The notes: a model not told the origin generated them from the sequence alone. Positions 30,370 to 39,975 are shown, counted from the stretch's first letter. The stretch is DNA of 64,000 nucleotides from Ensifer canadensis (GCF_017488845.2 NZ_CP083370.1:434001-498000); one strand, 5' to 3'. A program made the numbers and translations.

Positions 30370-30461
30370 TTAGAGCGACAGAGCCGCAGAAACGCTCTAT
30401 CTCCCTATTTTAAAACATTGCCTGACGGAAAACCGCTTCGCCTTTTCCTGGAAATGTTCTA
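30370..30461 (-). repeat. Intergenic palindromic repeat, family B, copy 2
   Basis: On the minus strand it reads TTTCCAGGAAAAGGCGAAGC, then GGTTTTCCGTCAGGCAATG, then a GAGCGTTTCTGCGGCTCTG block, matching the repeat at 16172. Its first bases supply the TAG stop of the Kef-type antiporter gene, so the element abuts or trims that gene's end. Confidence 0.65.
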
Positions 30462-32294
30462 GGCGCTTTCCCGCTCGTCAGCCGGCAATCCCGGCAGGAT
30501 GCTCTCGCCCGTTTCCGAGGAATGATCGACGTCGCGCTTGGGCTTGACCAGCGGCTCGGGACGCACGGGCTGCGAATGCAGCATGTCGCGCCCGGCGGTG
30601 ATGCCCTCTGCCTCCTGCAGCACCAGGCGGGCCTCGTCGCGCTTGCGGATATCGTCCATGATGGCGAGCGCCTCTTCGTTGCCGACGCCCAGCGCCTCCA
30701 GCGTCTTTCGACCGAAGAGCAGGCCGGACTCGAAGGTTTCGCGCAGCTCGTAGTCGACGCCCTTCGCCCTCAGTTCGAGCGTATGCAGCCGGTCGTAGGA
30801 TCGCGCGAAGATACGGGCGTCCGGATATTCGGCCTGAACCAGATCGACGATCCGGTCGGTCGTTTCCTTCTTTTGCGTGCAGATGGCGATGAGCTTCGCC
30901 CGCTCGATGCCGGCGGCACGCAGCACGTCGAGCCGGTTGCCGTCGCCGAAGTAGATCCGGAAGCCGAAGGTCGCCGCCTGGCGAACACGCGCGGCCGAGT
31001 GGTCGATGATCGTCACGTCGCGACCGCCGGCAAGCAGGATCTGCGCGGCGATCTGGCCGAAACGCGAAAAGCCGATCATCAGCACGTCGGCATCAGCACC
31101 TTCGAAGTCCTCCTCCATTTCGTCGGCCATCTCGTCCTGTTCGCGCATGAGGCGCGGGGCGAGCATGGAGGCGATCGGGGTCAGCGCCATCGAAAGCGTA
31201 ACGATGGCGACGAGCAGCGATGCGCTGCCCGGCGAGAAGACGCCAGCGACCGCTCCAGCAGTAAACAGGACGAAGCCGAATTCGCCGCCTTGCGGCAAGA
31301 GCAAGCTGACGCGCACCGCATCGTTGTGATGCGAGGCGGCCAGGCGGCAGAGCCAGTAGAGGATGAAGCTCTTCACCAGCATCAGCAGAGGTACGGCAAC
31401 AATGATCACCAGGTAATTGTCGATGATCACGTCAAGTTGCAGCGACAGGCCCACGGCCATGAAGAACAGGGCTTGCAGGATGCCGCGAAAGGGCTCGATA
31501 TCGGCCTCAAGTTCATGGCGATAGGAGGATTCTGCCAGGAGCACGCCGGCAAGGAAGGCGCCCATGGCCATGGAAAGGCCGGCCATCTGCATCAGCGTTG
31601 CCGCTCCCATGACCACCAGCAGGGCGGCGGCAATCATCACGTCGCGCGCGCCGGTTCGGGCGATGATCTGGAACAGTGGGTTGAGTAGATAGCGGCCTGC
31701 GGCCACAAGGACCGCAACCGCTGTGATGGCGATGGCAAAGTCTTCGAGTGGCGGCGTCGTATCCTCCGGCGCTTGCGCCGCCAGAAGCGGGATCAGCGCA
31801 AGCAGCGGGACAATCGCCAGATCCTGCAGCAGAAGGATCGAGAAGGCGCGTTGGCCGAAGCGCGTATTGCGGTCGTTGCCCTCATCGAGAATCTGCATGG
31901 CAAAGGCCGTGGACGACAGCGCTAAGCCGAAGCCGGCGACGATGCTTCCGGCATGATCGAGCAGTCCGGTCAGGGCGATCCCGTAGGACAGGACCACACC
32001 GGTGATGAGGACTTGCGCCGTGCCGAGACCGAAGATGTCGCGCCGCAGCTGCCAAAGCCGCGACGGCTTCAGTTCCAGCCCGATGATGAAGAGCAGGAAG
32101 ACGACGCCGAGTTCGGAACCGTGCAGGATCTCTTCGCCATCGGTGATGCTCTGGGCAACCGGGCCGATCAGGATCCCGGCCGCGAGATAGCCGAGGATCG
32201 TGCCAAGCCCGAGACGCTTGAACAGTGGCGCCGCGATGACTGCGCCCCCGAGCAATATCAACGCCTGGGAGTAGATGATCGGGGTCGTCGTCAT
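30459..32294 (-). CDS. CPA2-family cation:proton antiporter with TrkA-N domain (Kef type)
   Basis: 611 aa. The first 390 residues form about twelve membrane helices of the Na+/H+ exchanger fold (GTILGYLAAGILIGP; FGLALSSTAFAMQIL; LLPQGGEFGFVLF). A RCK/TrkA-N domain follows, starting with DVLMIGFSRFGQIAAQILLAGG, a Rossmann nucleotide site. Such proteins exchange K+ for H+ and may be gated by glutathione adducts. KefB or KefC cannot be distinguished here, and no KefF/G ancillary gene is adjacent. Confidence 0.92.
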   Translation of the reverse strand: MTTTPIIYSQALILLGGAVIAAPLFKRLGLGTILGYLAAGILIGPVAQSITDGEEILHGSELGVVFLLFIIGLELKPSRLWQLRRDIFGLGTAQVLITGVVLSYGIALTGLLDHAGSIVAGFGLALSSTAFAMQILDEGNDRNTRFGQRAFSILLLQDLAIVPLLALIPLLAAQAPEDTTPPLEDFAIAITAVAVLVAAGRYLLNPLFQIIARTGARDVMIAAALLVVMGAATLMQMAGLSMAMGAFLAGVLLAESSYRHELEADIEPFRGILQALFFMAVGLSLQLDVIIDNYLVIIVAVPLLMLVKSFILYWLCRLAASHHNDAVRVSLLLPQGGEFGFVLFTAGAVAGVFSPGSASLLVAIVTLSMALTPIASMLAPRLMREQDEMADEMEEDFEGADADVLMIGFSRFGQIAAQILLAGGRDVTIIDHSAARVRQAATFGFRIYFGDGNRLDVLRAAGIERAKLIAICTQKKETTDRIVDLVQAEYPDARIFARSYDRLHTLELRAKGVDYELRETFESGLLFGRKTLEALGVGNEEALAIMDDIRKRDEARLVLQEAEGITAGRDMLHSQPVRPEPLVKPKRDVDHSSETGESILPGLPADERESA

Positions 32295-32455
32295 GCTGAT
32301 TGCTTTCGATATGGCCTCGTCCTGCCCAGGCAGGCAGAGGTTTCGGCGGGAGTGTCATTGCAGTGTATGGGGCAGTGTATGGGCGGGAATCATGCCAATG
32401 CCCTTGATGCATGCTTCAGTGCACAATAAATGGGGCAGGAATGAAAGGCCACATC

Positions 32456-33802
32456 ATGTCAGAAACGATCGATTCCGCCTCCCTCGAAAAACGCGCCGCC
32501 GAACTGGTGGATCTTGCCCGCAAGGCAGGTGCCGACGCCGCTGACGCCGTCGTCGTTCGCGGGCGCTCCCGTTCCGTCTCGGTTCGCCTCGGCAAGGTCG
32601 AAGCAACCGAAGCATCCGAAAGCGACGACTTCTCGCTGCGCGTCTTTGTCGGCAACCGCGTCGCCAGCGTTTCGGCCAATCCCGGGTTCGACCTGAAGGT
32701 GCTCGCCGAGCGGGCCGTGGCGATGGCCAAGGCATCGCCCGAAGATCCCTTCGCTTCGCTTGCCGATCCGGACCGGCTGGCGAAATGCTACCCGGATCTC
32801 GAGCTTTTCGACGATCGCGAAGTTTCGACGGACGCCCTGACCGAGGCGGCACTCGCCGCGGAAGAGGCTGCCCTTGCGGTGTCTGGTGTCACCAACTCCA
32901 GCGGCGCAGGTGCCTCCGCCGGCATGGGCGGGCTCGTGCTCGTGACCTCGCATGGTTTCTCCGGCTCCTACATGGCGACCCGCTTCGGCCGTTCGGTGAG
33001 CGCGATTGCCGGCGAAGGCACGAAGATGGAGCGCGACTACGACTACGACAGCCGCATCTACTTCGACGAATTGCGTGCTGCCGAAGAAATCGGCCGGCTT
33101 GCGGGCGAGCGTGCCGTCGCGCGGATCAACCCCCGCCAGGTGCCGACTGCCAGGAATGTCACTGTTGTTTTCGATCCGCGCATGGCGCGCGGCTTCGTCG
33201 GGCATATCGCCGGCGCCATCAACGGCGCATCCGTCGCGCGCAAGACCAGTTTCCTGCGCGATATGATGGGCAAGCAGGTCATGAAGGCCGGCCTGTCGGT
33301 GACGGACGACCCCTTGATCGTCCGTGGCTCCTCTTCGCGTCCGTTCGACGGCGAAGGCGTCAGCGGCTCCAAGCTGACGATGGTCGAGGATGGCGCGCTG
33401 AACCATTGGTTTCTGTCGACCTCCGCGGCGCGCGAACTCGGTCTTGAGACCAACGGCCGCGGCGTGCGCGGCGGCCCGACGGTCAATCCGGCTTCCACCA
33501 ACCTGGCGCTCGAACCGGGTTCGGTTTCACGCGAAGACCTGATCCGCAGTGTCGGAACCGGCTTCTACGTGACCGAGCTGATCGGCCAGGGCGTCAATAT
33601 GGTGACCGGCGAATATAGCCGCGGCGCCTCAGGCTTCTGGATCGAGAACGGTGAGCTGACTTTTGCCGTGTCCGAGGTCACGATCGCGTCCAACCTCAAG
33701 CAGATGTTCATGGCGATCACGCCGGCCGACGACATCGACAGGAAGTTCGGCGTTGCCGCACCGACACTCGCCATCGAAGGCATGACGCTCGCCGGCCTCT
33801 GA
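32456..33802 (+). CDS. pmbA: TldD/PmbA-family protease subunit, PmbA type
   Basis: About 448 aa. It pairs with TldD as a peptidase that trims unfolded or modified peptides. PmbA features include DFSLRVFVGNRVASVSANPG early and FDPRMARGFVGHIAGAINGASVARKTSFL in the middle. The HExxxH metal motif of TldD is absent, as expected for PmbA. ATG 32456 is chosen, with AAAGG upstream; ATG 32441 is in frame. Confidence 0.92.
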   Translation: MSETIDSASLEKRAAELVDLARKAGADAADAVVVRGRSRSVSVRLGKVEATEASESDDFSLRVFVGNRVASVSANPGFDLKVLAERAVAMAKASPEDPFASLADPDRLAKCYPDLELFDDREVSTDALTEAALAAEEAALAVSGVTNSSGAGASAGMGGLVLVTSHGFSGSYMATRFGRSVSAIAGEGTKMERDYDYDSRIYFDELRAAEEIGRLAGERAVARINPRQVPTARNVTVVFDPRMARGFVGHIAGAINGASVARKTSFLRDMMGKQVMKAGLSVTDDPLIVRGSSSRPFDGEGVSGSKLTMVEDGALNHWFLSTSAARELGLETNGRGVRGGPTVNPASTNLALEPGSVSREDLIRSVGTGFYVTELIGQGVNMVTGEYSRGASGFWIENGELTFAVSEVTIASNLKQMFMAITPADDIDRKFGVAAPTLAIEGMTLAGL

Positions 33803-33863
33803 GCTGCTGACGTCGATGCCATGACAAAAACGTTCGGCCGTATGCCGACGCATAAGGATTTGA

Positions 33864-34679
33864 ATGTCAGACAAAGCACCATCGATCGCGACGTGGAAGG
33901 AGGATCTGGATCTGATCCTTTCCGCCGCGATCGCCGCCGGCGAAACGGCTTTGACTTACTTTCGGAACGAGCCCGATGTGCGCTGGAAAAACGAGGGGCG
34001 TTCGCCGGTCAGCGAGGCCGATATCGCCGCCAACGACATCCTTAGGGACCGCCTGCTGGGCGCCCGGCCGCACTACGGCTGGCTGTCGGAAGAGACGGAC
34101 GACGATGAGAGCCGTCTCACCCGCGAAACGGTCTTCGTCATCGACCCGATCGACGGTACCCGCGCCTTCATCGCCGGCAAGGATCTCTGGTGCGTCAGCG
34201 TCGCTGTCGTCCACCGTGGCCTGCCGGTTGCCGGTGTGCTCTATGCGCCGGCGCTCGACGAGCTGTTTCAGGCAACCGTGGATGGTCCGGCGCTGAAGAA
34301 CGGTGCGGGCATTCGCGTGCGCGACGTCCACGATGGCGAAGCGCTGCATGTGGCGGTCGCCGAAGACGTCGTCTCGGCCCTAGCACCGTCCTATCGCAAC
34401 GGCATCGTGCGGGTACCGCATGTGCCTTCGCTCGCCTACAGGCTGGCAATGGTTGCGGACGGGCGGATCGACGGCACGGTGGTCAAGAAGAACTCACATG
34501 ACTGGGATCTCGCCGCCGCCGACCTCATCCTCGAAAGGGCGGGCGGGGCGCTCAATACGCTTGAATCTCGGGCCCTGTCCTACAATCGCCCCAATGTCGT
34601 TCATGGGCTTCTTTGCGCGGCGTCGAAGGCGACGTTGCCGGGATTGCTTGCTGCCTCAAGGACCCTTGAGGGCCATTGA
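33864..34679 (+). CDS. Inositol monophosphatase-family phosphatase (CysQ-like)
   Basis: 271 aa. Metal-binding motifs of the family are intact: SEADIAAND, the acidic pair in WLSEETDDD, DPIDGTRAFIAG, and WDLAAADLI near the end. Members dephosphorylate inositol phosphates or 3'-phosphoadenosine 5'-phosphate; the CysQ-like role is the likelier of the two in rhizobia but is not proven by sequence. It heads a probable unit with the DUF4170 gene and waaA. Confidence 0.88.
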   Translation: MSDKAPSIATWKEDLDLILSAAIAAGETALTYFRNEPDVRWKNEGRSPVSEADIAANDILRDRLLGARPHYGWLSEETDDDESRLTRETVFVIDPIDGTRAFIAGKDLWCVSVAVVHRGLPVAGVLYAPALDELFQATVDGPALKNGAGIRVRDVHDGEALHVAVAEDVVSALAPSYRNGIVRVPHVPSLAYRLAMVADGRIDGTVVKKNSHDWDLAAADLILERAGGALNTLESRALSYNRPNVVHGLLCAASKATLPGLLAASRTLEGH

Positions 34680-34736
34680 CCTTTCTGGCCGAATGCCGCA
34701 AACCAACGCCCATACCCTAAAAAAAATGGAACTCCA

Positions 34737-34973
34737 ATGGCTCACGACTCCGAGAAGAAACAACGTCTGCATTTGGTCTTTGGTGGTGAACTGACCACAC
34801 TCACCGATGTTCATTTCCGTGACCTGGACAAGCTCGATATCGTCGGCATTTATCCTGACTACGAAAGCGCCCACATTGCCTGGAAGTCGAAGGCCCATAT
34901 GACCGTCGACAACGCCCATATGCGTTATTTCATCGTTCACATGCATCGCCTGCTCGATCCGGAAAACGATTGA
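34737..34973 (+). CDS. DUF4170 family protein
   Basis: 78 aa, soluble, with LHLVFGGELTTLTDVHFRDLDKLDIVGIYPDY and the C-terminal MRYFIVHMHRLLDP typical of this small alphaproteobacterial family of unknown function. It is regularly found just upstream of waaA, as here. Confidence 0.9.
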   Translation: MAHDSEKKQRLHLVFGGELTTLTDVHFRDLDKLDIVGIYPDYESAHIAWKSKAHMTVDNAHMRYFIVHMHRLLDPEND

Positions 34974-35064
34974 TGCCGATGCCTTGGGCATGCGTGGCGC
35001 GTTCCCGCGCGCGCGCTGCGTCTGACCTTCGCCCGAGCTTTCCATTGGGCTGGGGATTGAGGCC

Positions 35065-36378
35065 ATGAGCAGCTTTCGCGCCCGGCTGGCGCTCTCCAGC
35101 TATCGCTGGATTGGTTCGGCGATCTATCCGTTCGTGTGGTCCTATCTTGCCCTGCGCGCTGCGAAGGGCAAGGAGGACCCGGCGCGCCGCCGCGAGCGTT
35201 ACGGCCATGCCAGCGTGCCGCGTCCGCAAGGTCCGCTCGTCTGGTTCCACGCTGCAAGCGTCGGAGAGACCAATGCGGTCATCCCGCTGATCAAGGAAAT
35301 CCATCGCCGCGGTATCAATGTCGTGCTGACGACCGGCACGAAGACGTCGGCGCGGGTCGCGGCTGGGCGTCTGGGCGAGGCGGTCATTCACCAATACGTG
35401 CCGCTCGATTTCAAGCCGGCGGTCAATCGTTTCCTCGAATACTGGCAGCCGGATCTGGCCATCATCGCCGAATCCGAGATCTGGCCGATGACCATCCTGG
35501 AACTTGGGCGACGCCATATCCCGCAGGTTCTGGTCAACGGCCGCCTGTCCGACCGCACATTCGCCCGCTGGAAGAAACGGCCGGCGCTCGCCGATGCACT
35601 GTTTGAGAACCTCGCGCTCGTCATCGCCCAATCGGATGTCGATGCCGAGCGGTTTCGCACGCTCGGTGCTCTGCCGGTAATGGTATCGGGTAACCTGAAG
35701 GTCGATACCGACGCGCCGCCGCACGACCCGCAGGCGTTGAAGGAATATCGCCAGCAGATCGGCACGCGCAAAACCTGGGCGGCGATCTCGACCTTCGACG
35801 GCGAGGAAAATGCTGCCGGCGTCGTGCATCGTGCCCTCAAGGAGCGCACCGGTCTGTTGACCATCGTCGTGCCGCGGCACCCCGAGCGCAGCGATGCGAT
35901 CGAGGCGGCGCTAACGGCCAAGGGGCTGAAAGTTGCGCGTCGCACCCGTCGCGATCCGCTGACATCAGACGTCGATATTTTCCTTGGCGACACGATCGGC
36001 GAGATGGGGCTCTATCTGCGCCTGACCGAGGTGGCCTTTGTCGGACGCTCGCTGTTTGCCGAAGGCGGGCAGAATCCGCTGGAGCCGGCAATGCTCGGCT
36101 GCGCCGTTCTTTCGGGTGGCAACGTCCAGAATTTCCGCGAGACCTACCAGATGCTCGCCAAGAACGGCAGCGCCAAGATCGTCCGCGATACCGAGATGCT
36201 GGCAAAGGGCGTCAACTACCTGCTCGCCAACGACGACATGCGTCGTTCGATGATCGATGCCGGCCTCGAAACCGTGCAAGAGATGCGCGGAGCGCTGTCG
36301 GCGACGATGAAGGGGCTCGAGCCCTATATCAATCCGCTCGTCGTCAAGGCGCGGCTCGAACCGCGCAACGACATCTGA
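35065..36378 (+). CDS. waaA: 3-deoxy-D-manno-octulosonic acid (Kdo) transferase
   Basis: 437-aa inner-membrane-associated glycosyltransferase (GT30) that adds Kdo to lipid IVA in lipopolysaccharide synthesis. An N-terminal hydrophobic anchor (about residues 8-30) precedes PLVWFHAASVGETNAV, the GT30 signature, and the C-terminal half carries GEMGLYLRLTEVAFVGRSL and GGQNPLEPAMLGCAVLSG. ATG 35065 is well placed. lpxK, normally close by, is separated here by three genes. Confidence 0.96.
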   Translation: MSSFRARLALSSYRWIGSAIYPFVWSYLALRAAKGKEDPARRRERYGHASVPRPQGPLVWFHAASVGETNAVIPLIKEIHRRGINVVLTTGTKTSARVAAGRLGEAVIHQYVPLDFKPAVNRFLEYWQPDLAIIAESEIWPMTILELGRRHIPQVLVNGRLSDRTFARWKKRPALADALFENLALVIAQSDVDAERFRTLGALPVMVSGNLKVDTDAPPHDPQALKEYRQQIGTRKTWAAISTFDGEENAAGVVHRALKERTGLLTIVVPRHPERSDAIEAALTAKGLKVARRTRRDPLTSDVDIFLGDTIGEMGLYLRLTEVAFVGRSLFAEGGQNPLEPAMLGCAVLSGGNVQNFRETYQMLAKNGSAKIVRDTEMLAKGVNYLLANDDMRRSMIDAGLETVQEMRGALSATMKGLEPYINPLVVKARLEPRNDI

Positions 36379-36403
36379 CCACACCGGGAGACGCAAGATC
36401 ACC

Positions 36404-37108
36404 ATGAGCGCACCGACAGCCATCGCCGGTATCCTGTTCGACAAGGACGGAACGCTGCTCGACTACGCCAAGAGCTGGGTGCCGGTGAACTACGAACTGG
36501 CGAAGATCGCAGCCAAGGGCGACGAGGGCCTGGCCCGCACCCTGCTCAAGGCCGGCGGCATGGATCCGGACACCGGCCATGTGTTGCCCGACAGCCTGCT
36601 TGCCGCCGGCAACACCGTCGAGATCTCGACCGGGTTCGTCACCGCCGGTGCGCCGTTTACCGTGGAAGCGTTGACGACGCTGCTTGACGGGTTGTTTGCC
36701 CGTTCTGCCGAGTACGCGGTACCGGTCACCGACCTCGGGTCGTTCTTCGCCGGTCTGCATGCCAAGGGCTATCGCCTGGGTGTCGCATCCAGCGACAACG
36801 AGCGCTCGATCCGCGAAACCGCCAGACGCTTTGGTTTCGACGGCTATCTGCATTACGTCGCCGGCTACGACAGCGGCTACGGTGTCAAGCCCGAGCCCGG
36901 CATGGTGCTCGGCTTCTGTGCCGCGACGGGGCTTGATCCGCAGCAGGTCGTGGTCGTCGGCGACAACAATCACGACATGCACATGGGCCGCAACGCCGGC
37001 GTCGGCATGACCGTCGCAGTGCTGACGGGCACCGGCTCGCGCCAATCGCTCGCCGATGCCTCTGACCATTGCCTGGCTGATATCACCGAGCTTGAAGCCG
37101 TTCTCTAG
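36404..37108 (+). CDS. HAD-family hydrolase, phosphoglycolate-phosphatase-like
   Basis: 234 aa. HAD motif I is LFDKDGTLLDY, motif II GVASSDN, motif III is in the GYGVKPEPGMV region, and motif IV VVVGDNNHDMHMG. A phosphoglycolate-phosphatase role would fit physiologically with glycolate oxidase elsewhere in the window, but the family is too broad to name the substrate. It starts 25 bases after waaA and is probably read through from it. Confidence 0.88.
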   Translation: MSAPTAIAGILFDKDGTLLDYAKSWVPVNYELAKIAAKGDEGLARTLLKAGGMDPDTGHVLPDSLLAAGNTVEISTGFVTAGAPFTVEALTTLLDGLFARSAEYAVPVTDLGSFFAGLHAKGYRLGVASSDNERSIRETARRFGFDGYLHYVAGYDSGYGVKPEPGMVLGFCAATGLDPQQVVVVGDNNHDMHMGRNAGVGMTVAVLTGTGSRQSLADASDHCLADITELEAVL

Positions 37109-37163
37109 GTTTTGCCGAGCTGTATTTCCTTCGTTGCCGCTCTCACGAGTTTCAAGCATGGTC

Positions 37164-37661
37164 CTATGATCGCCAGAGGACCGATAAAGCCAACGCCGAG
37201 AGATAGAGCCCGAAGCCGAATGCCGCATGTGCGAGCAGGCTGCGCAGGCGGGCAATGTTGGGGCTCGGCGTTTTCGAGGCCGCGATGCCCGCGCCCATAC
37301 CCGGCTGCATCAGGAAGAACGGTGCGACCACGGTCGCGAGGCCGACAATGAGTGCCGGGACAAGCGTCGGCCGCTCCGCCCAGTCAGTCCCCCAGATCAG
37401 CAACAGAAGTCCGGCGAAGACTACGCCGATCGCATAATGTGCAGTCCAGCCGATCAGCCGCTCGCTACGGACGGGTGCCGCTGCTGCGATACGCTGGTGC
37501 AGGAAGCGGCCCTGCGGAAAATGTCCGATCCAGCGGCCCACCATGCCGTAGTCCAGGGAAGGTATGCCGAGCAAACGTTTCACCGCCACCGCCCAGAGAT
37601 CCATGACCGCAGTCGCACCGATCCCGATCAGGATGGCCTGCAACACCAGATCCTTTTCCAT
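37164..37661 (-). CDS. DUF2938 membrane protein
   Basis: 165 aa with about four hydrophobic segments (near residues 8-25, 72-92, 98-118 and 140-160) and the family block PQGRFLHQRIAAAAPVRSERLIGWTAHYAIG. Function unknown. It is divergent from the ArsR-rhodanese gene, sharing a 143-bp intergenic region that contains a strong palindrome, so the two are probably co-regulated. Confidence 0.88.
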   Translation of the reverse strand: MEKDLVLQAILIGIGATAVMDLWAVAVKRLLGIPSLDYGMVGRWIGHFPQGRFLHQRIAAAAPVRSERLIGWTAHYAIGVVFAGLLLLIWGTDWAERPTLVPALIVGLATVVAPFFLMQPGMGAGIAASKTPSPNIARLRSLLAHAAFGFGLYLSALALSVLWRS

Positions 37662-37752
37662 ATTCGTATCCTCTCACATCATCTTCATGGCCGCTGCATC
37701 GACAGATCGCGCACATGCGGGCGTTCGATCTGTCATCTGACAAGTCAAAGCA

Positions 37753-37776
37753 TCATTCAATTGAGTAATTGAATGA
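37753..37776. promoter_or_regulatory. Palindromic operator between DUF2938 and ArsR-rhodanese genes
   Basis: Perfect 10-4-10 palindrome: TCATTCAATT (37753-37762), GAGT, AATTGAATGA (37767-37776). It lies 28 bp before the ArsR-type start codon and about 92 bp upstream of the DUF2938 start. Size and A/T-rich half-sites fit an ArsR/SmtB-family operator. Autoregulation by the adjacent protein is the simplest reading (inference). Confidence 0.7.
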
Positions 37777-37804
37777 GTCATGGAGAAATGCTAGGCTTCT
37801 GTCA

Positions 37805-38470
37805 ATGACCGACCTTCAACTCCATATCTTCGAGGAATTTGCCGAGCTTGCCCGCACGCTTGCGAGCCCCCAGCGCCTGCTCCTGCTCGAGCATATCGCC
37901 CAGGGCGAGCGCTCGGTGGAGCGTCTTGCTGAGCTCGCCGGCCTGAGCATCGCCAACGCGTCGCAGCATCTGCAGCAGTTGCGCCGCGCCGGTTTTGTCG
38001 AGACCCGGCGGGATGGCAAGCGCGTGCTTTATCGGCTGGGTGCCGGCCCGGTGATCGGCCTGCTCTCGGCCCTGCGTCAATATGCCGAGCACAATCGCGC
38101 TCAGATCCGCGAACTCGTCGCCGATCGCCTCGACCGACCGGACCGCCTCGAGGCGATTTCGCGCGAAGAGTTGCTGCTGCGGATGCGGGGAGGGGACGTC
38201 ACGCTGCTGGATGTGCGGCCGCAGGACGAATTTTTGTCGGGTCATCTTCCCGGTGCGATCAATATTCCGATTGCGGAACTCGAACGACGCCTTGCCGAAC
38301 TGCCTGAAGGAGGCGAGATCGTCGCCTATTGCCGCGGGCCTTACTGCGCCTTGTCGTTTGACGCGGTGAGGGTTCTGCAAGGCAACGGCTTTACCGTCCG
38401 CCGGCTTGAGAGCGGGTTCCCGGATTGGAAAGCAGCCGGCCTTGCTGTGGAAAGCCGGGACCTCAGCTAG
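37805..38470 (+). CDS. ArsR-family regulator fused to a rhodanese domain
   Basis: 221 aa. The N-terminal winged helix (about residues 1-90) has LARTLASPQRLLLLEHIAQGERSVERLAEL and LSIANASQHLQQLRRAGFVETRR, the ArsR recognition helix. The C-terminal rhodanese domain (about 115-215) has LLDVRPQDEFLSGHLPGAINIP and the active-site loop YCRGPYCALS with a Cys at the catalytic position. Such fusions may sense reactive sulfur or persulfides (inference). ATG 37805 starts the conserved protein. Confidence 0.9.
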   Translation: MTDLQLHIFEEFAELARTLASPQRLLLLEHIAQGERSVERLAELAGLSIANASQHLQQLRRAGFVETRRDGKRVLYRLGAGPVIGLLSALRQYAEHNRAQIRELVADRLDRPDRLEAISREELLLRMRGGDVTLLDVRPQDEFLSGHLPGAINIPIAELERRLAELPEGGEIVAYCRGPYCALSFDAVRVLQGNGFTVRRLESGFPDWKAAGLAVESRDLS

Positions 38471-38630
38471 ACGACAAGTCTGACGCAACAGGCATTGTCT
38501 TGTGCCGCTTGCCTTTTTCCGCGTTCTGACGTTTTTTGTCGGCAGTTACGCCGTCGCCGGTTTTGGCCAGCGGCAGCCAAGATGTGCATCGTCCTTCCCG
38601 GAAGGACCAGACGGGGCCACGGAAACAAAG

Positions 38631-39671
38631 ATGGTATCGGAAGCGCCGCCGTTCTGGTGGACAAAGGCGGATTGGCGTGCGCGGGCTTTGTGGCCGTTTT
38701 CCTGGATCTATGGACGTATCGCCGGCCTGCGCATGGACCGCGCTCGCCGAGCGTCCGTTCCGGTCCCGATCATCTGCATCGGCAATTTCACGGTCGGCGG
38801 CGCCGGCAAGACGCCGACGGCGATCGCGCTTGCGCGCGCCGTCAGGGCCAAAGGCCTGAAGCCGGGTTTCCTCAGCCGCGGCTATGGCGGTTCGCTTGAT
38901 GTGACGACGATCGTCGAGCCTGAACACCACAGGGCACGCGATGTTGGCGACGAGCCGTTGTTGCTGGCGCGCGAGGCGCTGACGGTTGTGTGCCGTCGCC
39001 GCGTCGATGGTGCCCGCCGGCTGGTGGCCGAAGGCGTCGATATCATCATCATGGACGATGGTTTCCAGAGCGCGCGGCTGGCCTTCGATTTTGCGCTGCT
39101 CGTCATCGATTCCCGCCGCGGCATCGGCAACGGTTACCTCGTGCCGTCAGGCCCGGTGCGCGCGCCGATTTCCAATCAGTTGCGCCATGCGACCGCGCTG
39201 TTGAAGATCGGCAACGGCGCCGAGGCGGATGCCTTGATCCGTCGCGCCGCCCGGGCCGGCAAGCAGGTCTACCAGGCGGAGGTCGTGCGGCTCGACGACG
39301 GCTCGCTGAACGGCGTGAGAGTGTTGGCCTGGGCCGGTATCGCCGACCCGGAAAAATTCTATCGCACCGTACGGGAAACCGGCGCCGTCATCGAGGAAAC
39401 CCGCAGCTTCCCCGACCATCATCATTTCTCAGAGGACGAGATATCGGACCTTCTCGACCGGGCCGCAGCACTCGGCTGCACGCTCGTGACCACGGCCAAG
39501 GACATGGTTCGCCTGGAGCCCGGCCACGGCCGGGCAGCGGAACTGGCTCGGGCAAGCCGGGTGATCGAAATCGACGTGCACTTCGACGATCCGTCGGCAC
39601 CGGCAAAGATCGTGACAACCGCGCTGTCGGCCGCGCGCACCCGCAAGCTGCGGGAAGCGGAACAGAAGTAA
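38631..39671 (+). CDS. lpxK: Tetraacyldisaccharide 4'-kinase
   Basis: 346-aa inner-membrane kinase that phosphorylates the lipid A precursor to give lipid IVA. The P-loop region [27 protein letters not shown], the DDGFQ box ([12 protein letters not shown]) and [12 protein letters not shown] are all diagnostic. The start at ATG 38631 begins the conserved [10 protein letters not shown]; an in-frame upstream extension to 38502 is not conserved in character. It precedes the waaA step in lipid A-Kdo assembly. Confidence 0.96.
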   Translation: MVSEAPPFWWTKADWRARALWPFSWIYGRIAGLRMDRARRASVPVPIICIGNFTVGGAGKTPTAIALARAVRAKGLKPGFLSRGYGGSLDVTTIVEPEHHRARDVGDEPLLLAREALTVVCRRRVDGARRLVAEGVDIIIMDDGFQSARLAFDFALLVIDSRRGIGNGYLVPSGPVRAPISNQLRHATALLKIGNGAEADALIRRAARAGKQVYQAEVVRLDDGSLNGVRVLAWAGIADPEKFYRTVRETGAVIEETRSFPDHHHFSEDEISDLLDRAAALGCTLVTTAKDMVRLEPGHGRAAELARASRVIEIDVHFDDPSAPAKIVTTALSAARTRKLREAEQK

Positions 39672-39686
39672 GGCTGGATTTGGCCG

Positions 39687-39740
39687 TTAGAGCGTTTTTG
39701 TCGCCAGCGGAGCCATGGGAAGGCCCTCCTGACGGAAAAC
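39687..39740 (-). repeat. Family B repeat fragment
   Basis: Minus strand contains GTTTTCCGTCAGGAGGGCC and ends in a GCGACAAAAACGCTCTAA block, a shortened version of the elements at 16172 and 30370. It occupies the gap between convergent lpxK and the DUF2093 gene. Confidence 0.5.
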
Positions 39741-39741
39741 G

Positions 39742-39975
39742 TTAGCGGCGCTGGTTCGGCAGGGCGCCTGCGCGCTTTTCCGCTTCGAGCGAGGCTTCCG
39801 CGTCGACATAGGGCTGCTGACGGGCAACGCTCCAGTAGCGCAGTTCGTCCACGGGAATGGTCTTGCCCGTCATCGCGCAGATGACATGCGAGCCAGCAAG
39901 GACGATCTGAAAGTCGCCGTCGAGATAACGGACCTTCGCTTCGCGCGAGGCGCTTCCTTCAAACCGGTTCATCAT
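39742..39975 (-). CDS. DUF2093 family protein
   Basis: 77 aa, with AKVRYLDGDFQIVLAGSHVICAMTGKTIPVDELRYWSV, the hallmark of this small alphaproteobacterial family of unknown function. It lies between lpxK (convergent) and mutL (same strand), the usual place for it in rhizobia. ATG 39975 and 39972 are both possible starts. Confidence 0.92.
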   Translation of the reverse strand: MMNRFEGSASREAKVRYLDGDFQIVLAGSHVICAMTGKTIPVDELRYWSVARQQPYVDAEASLEAEKRAGALPNQRR

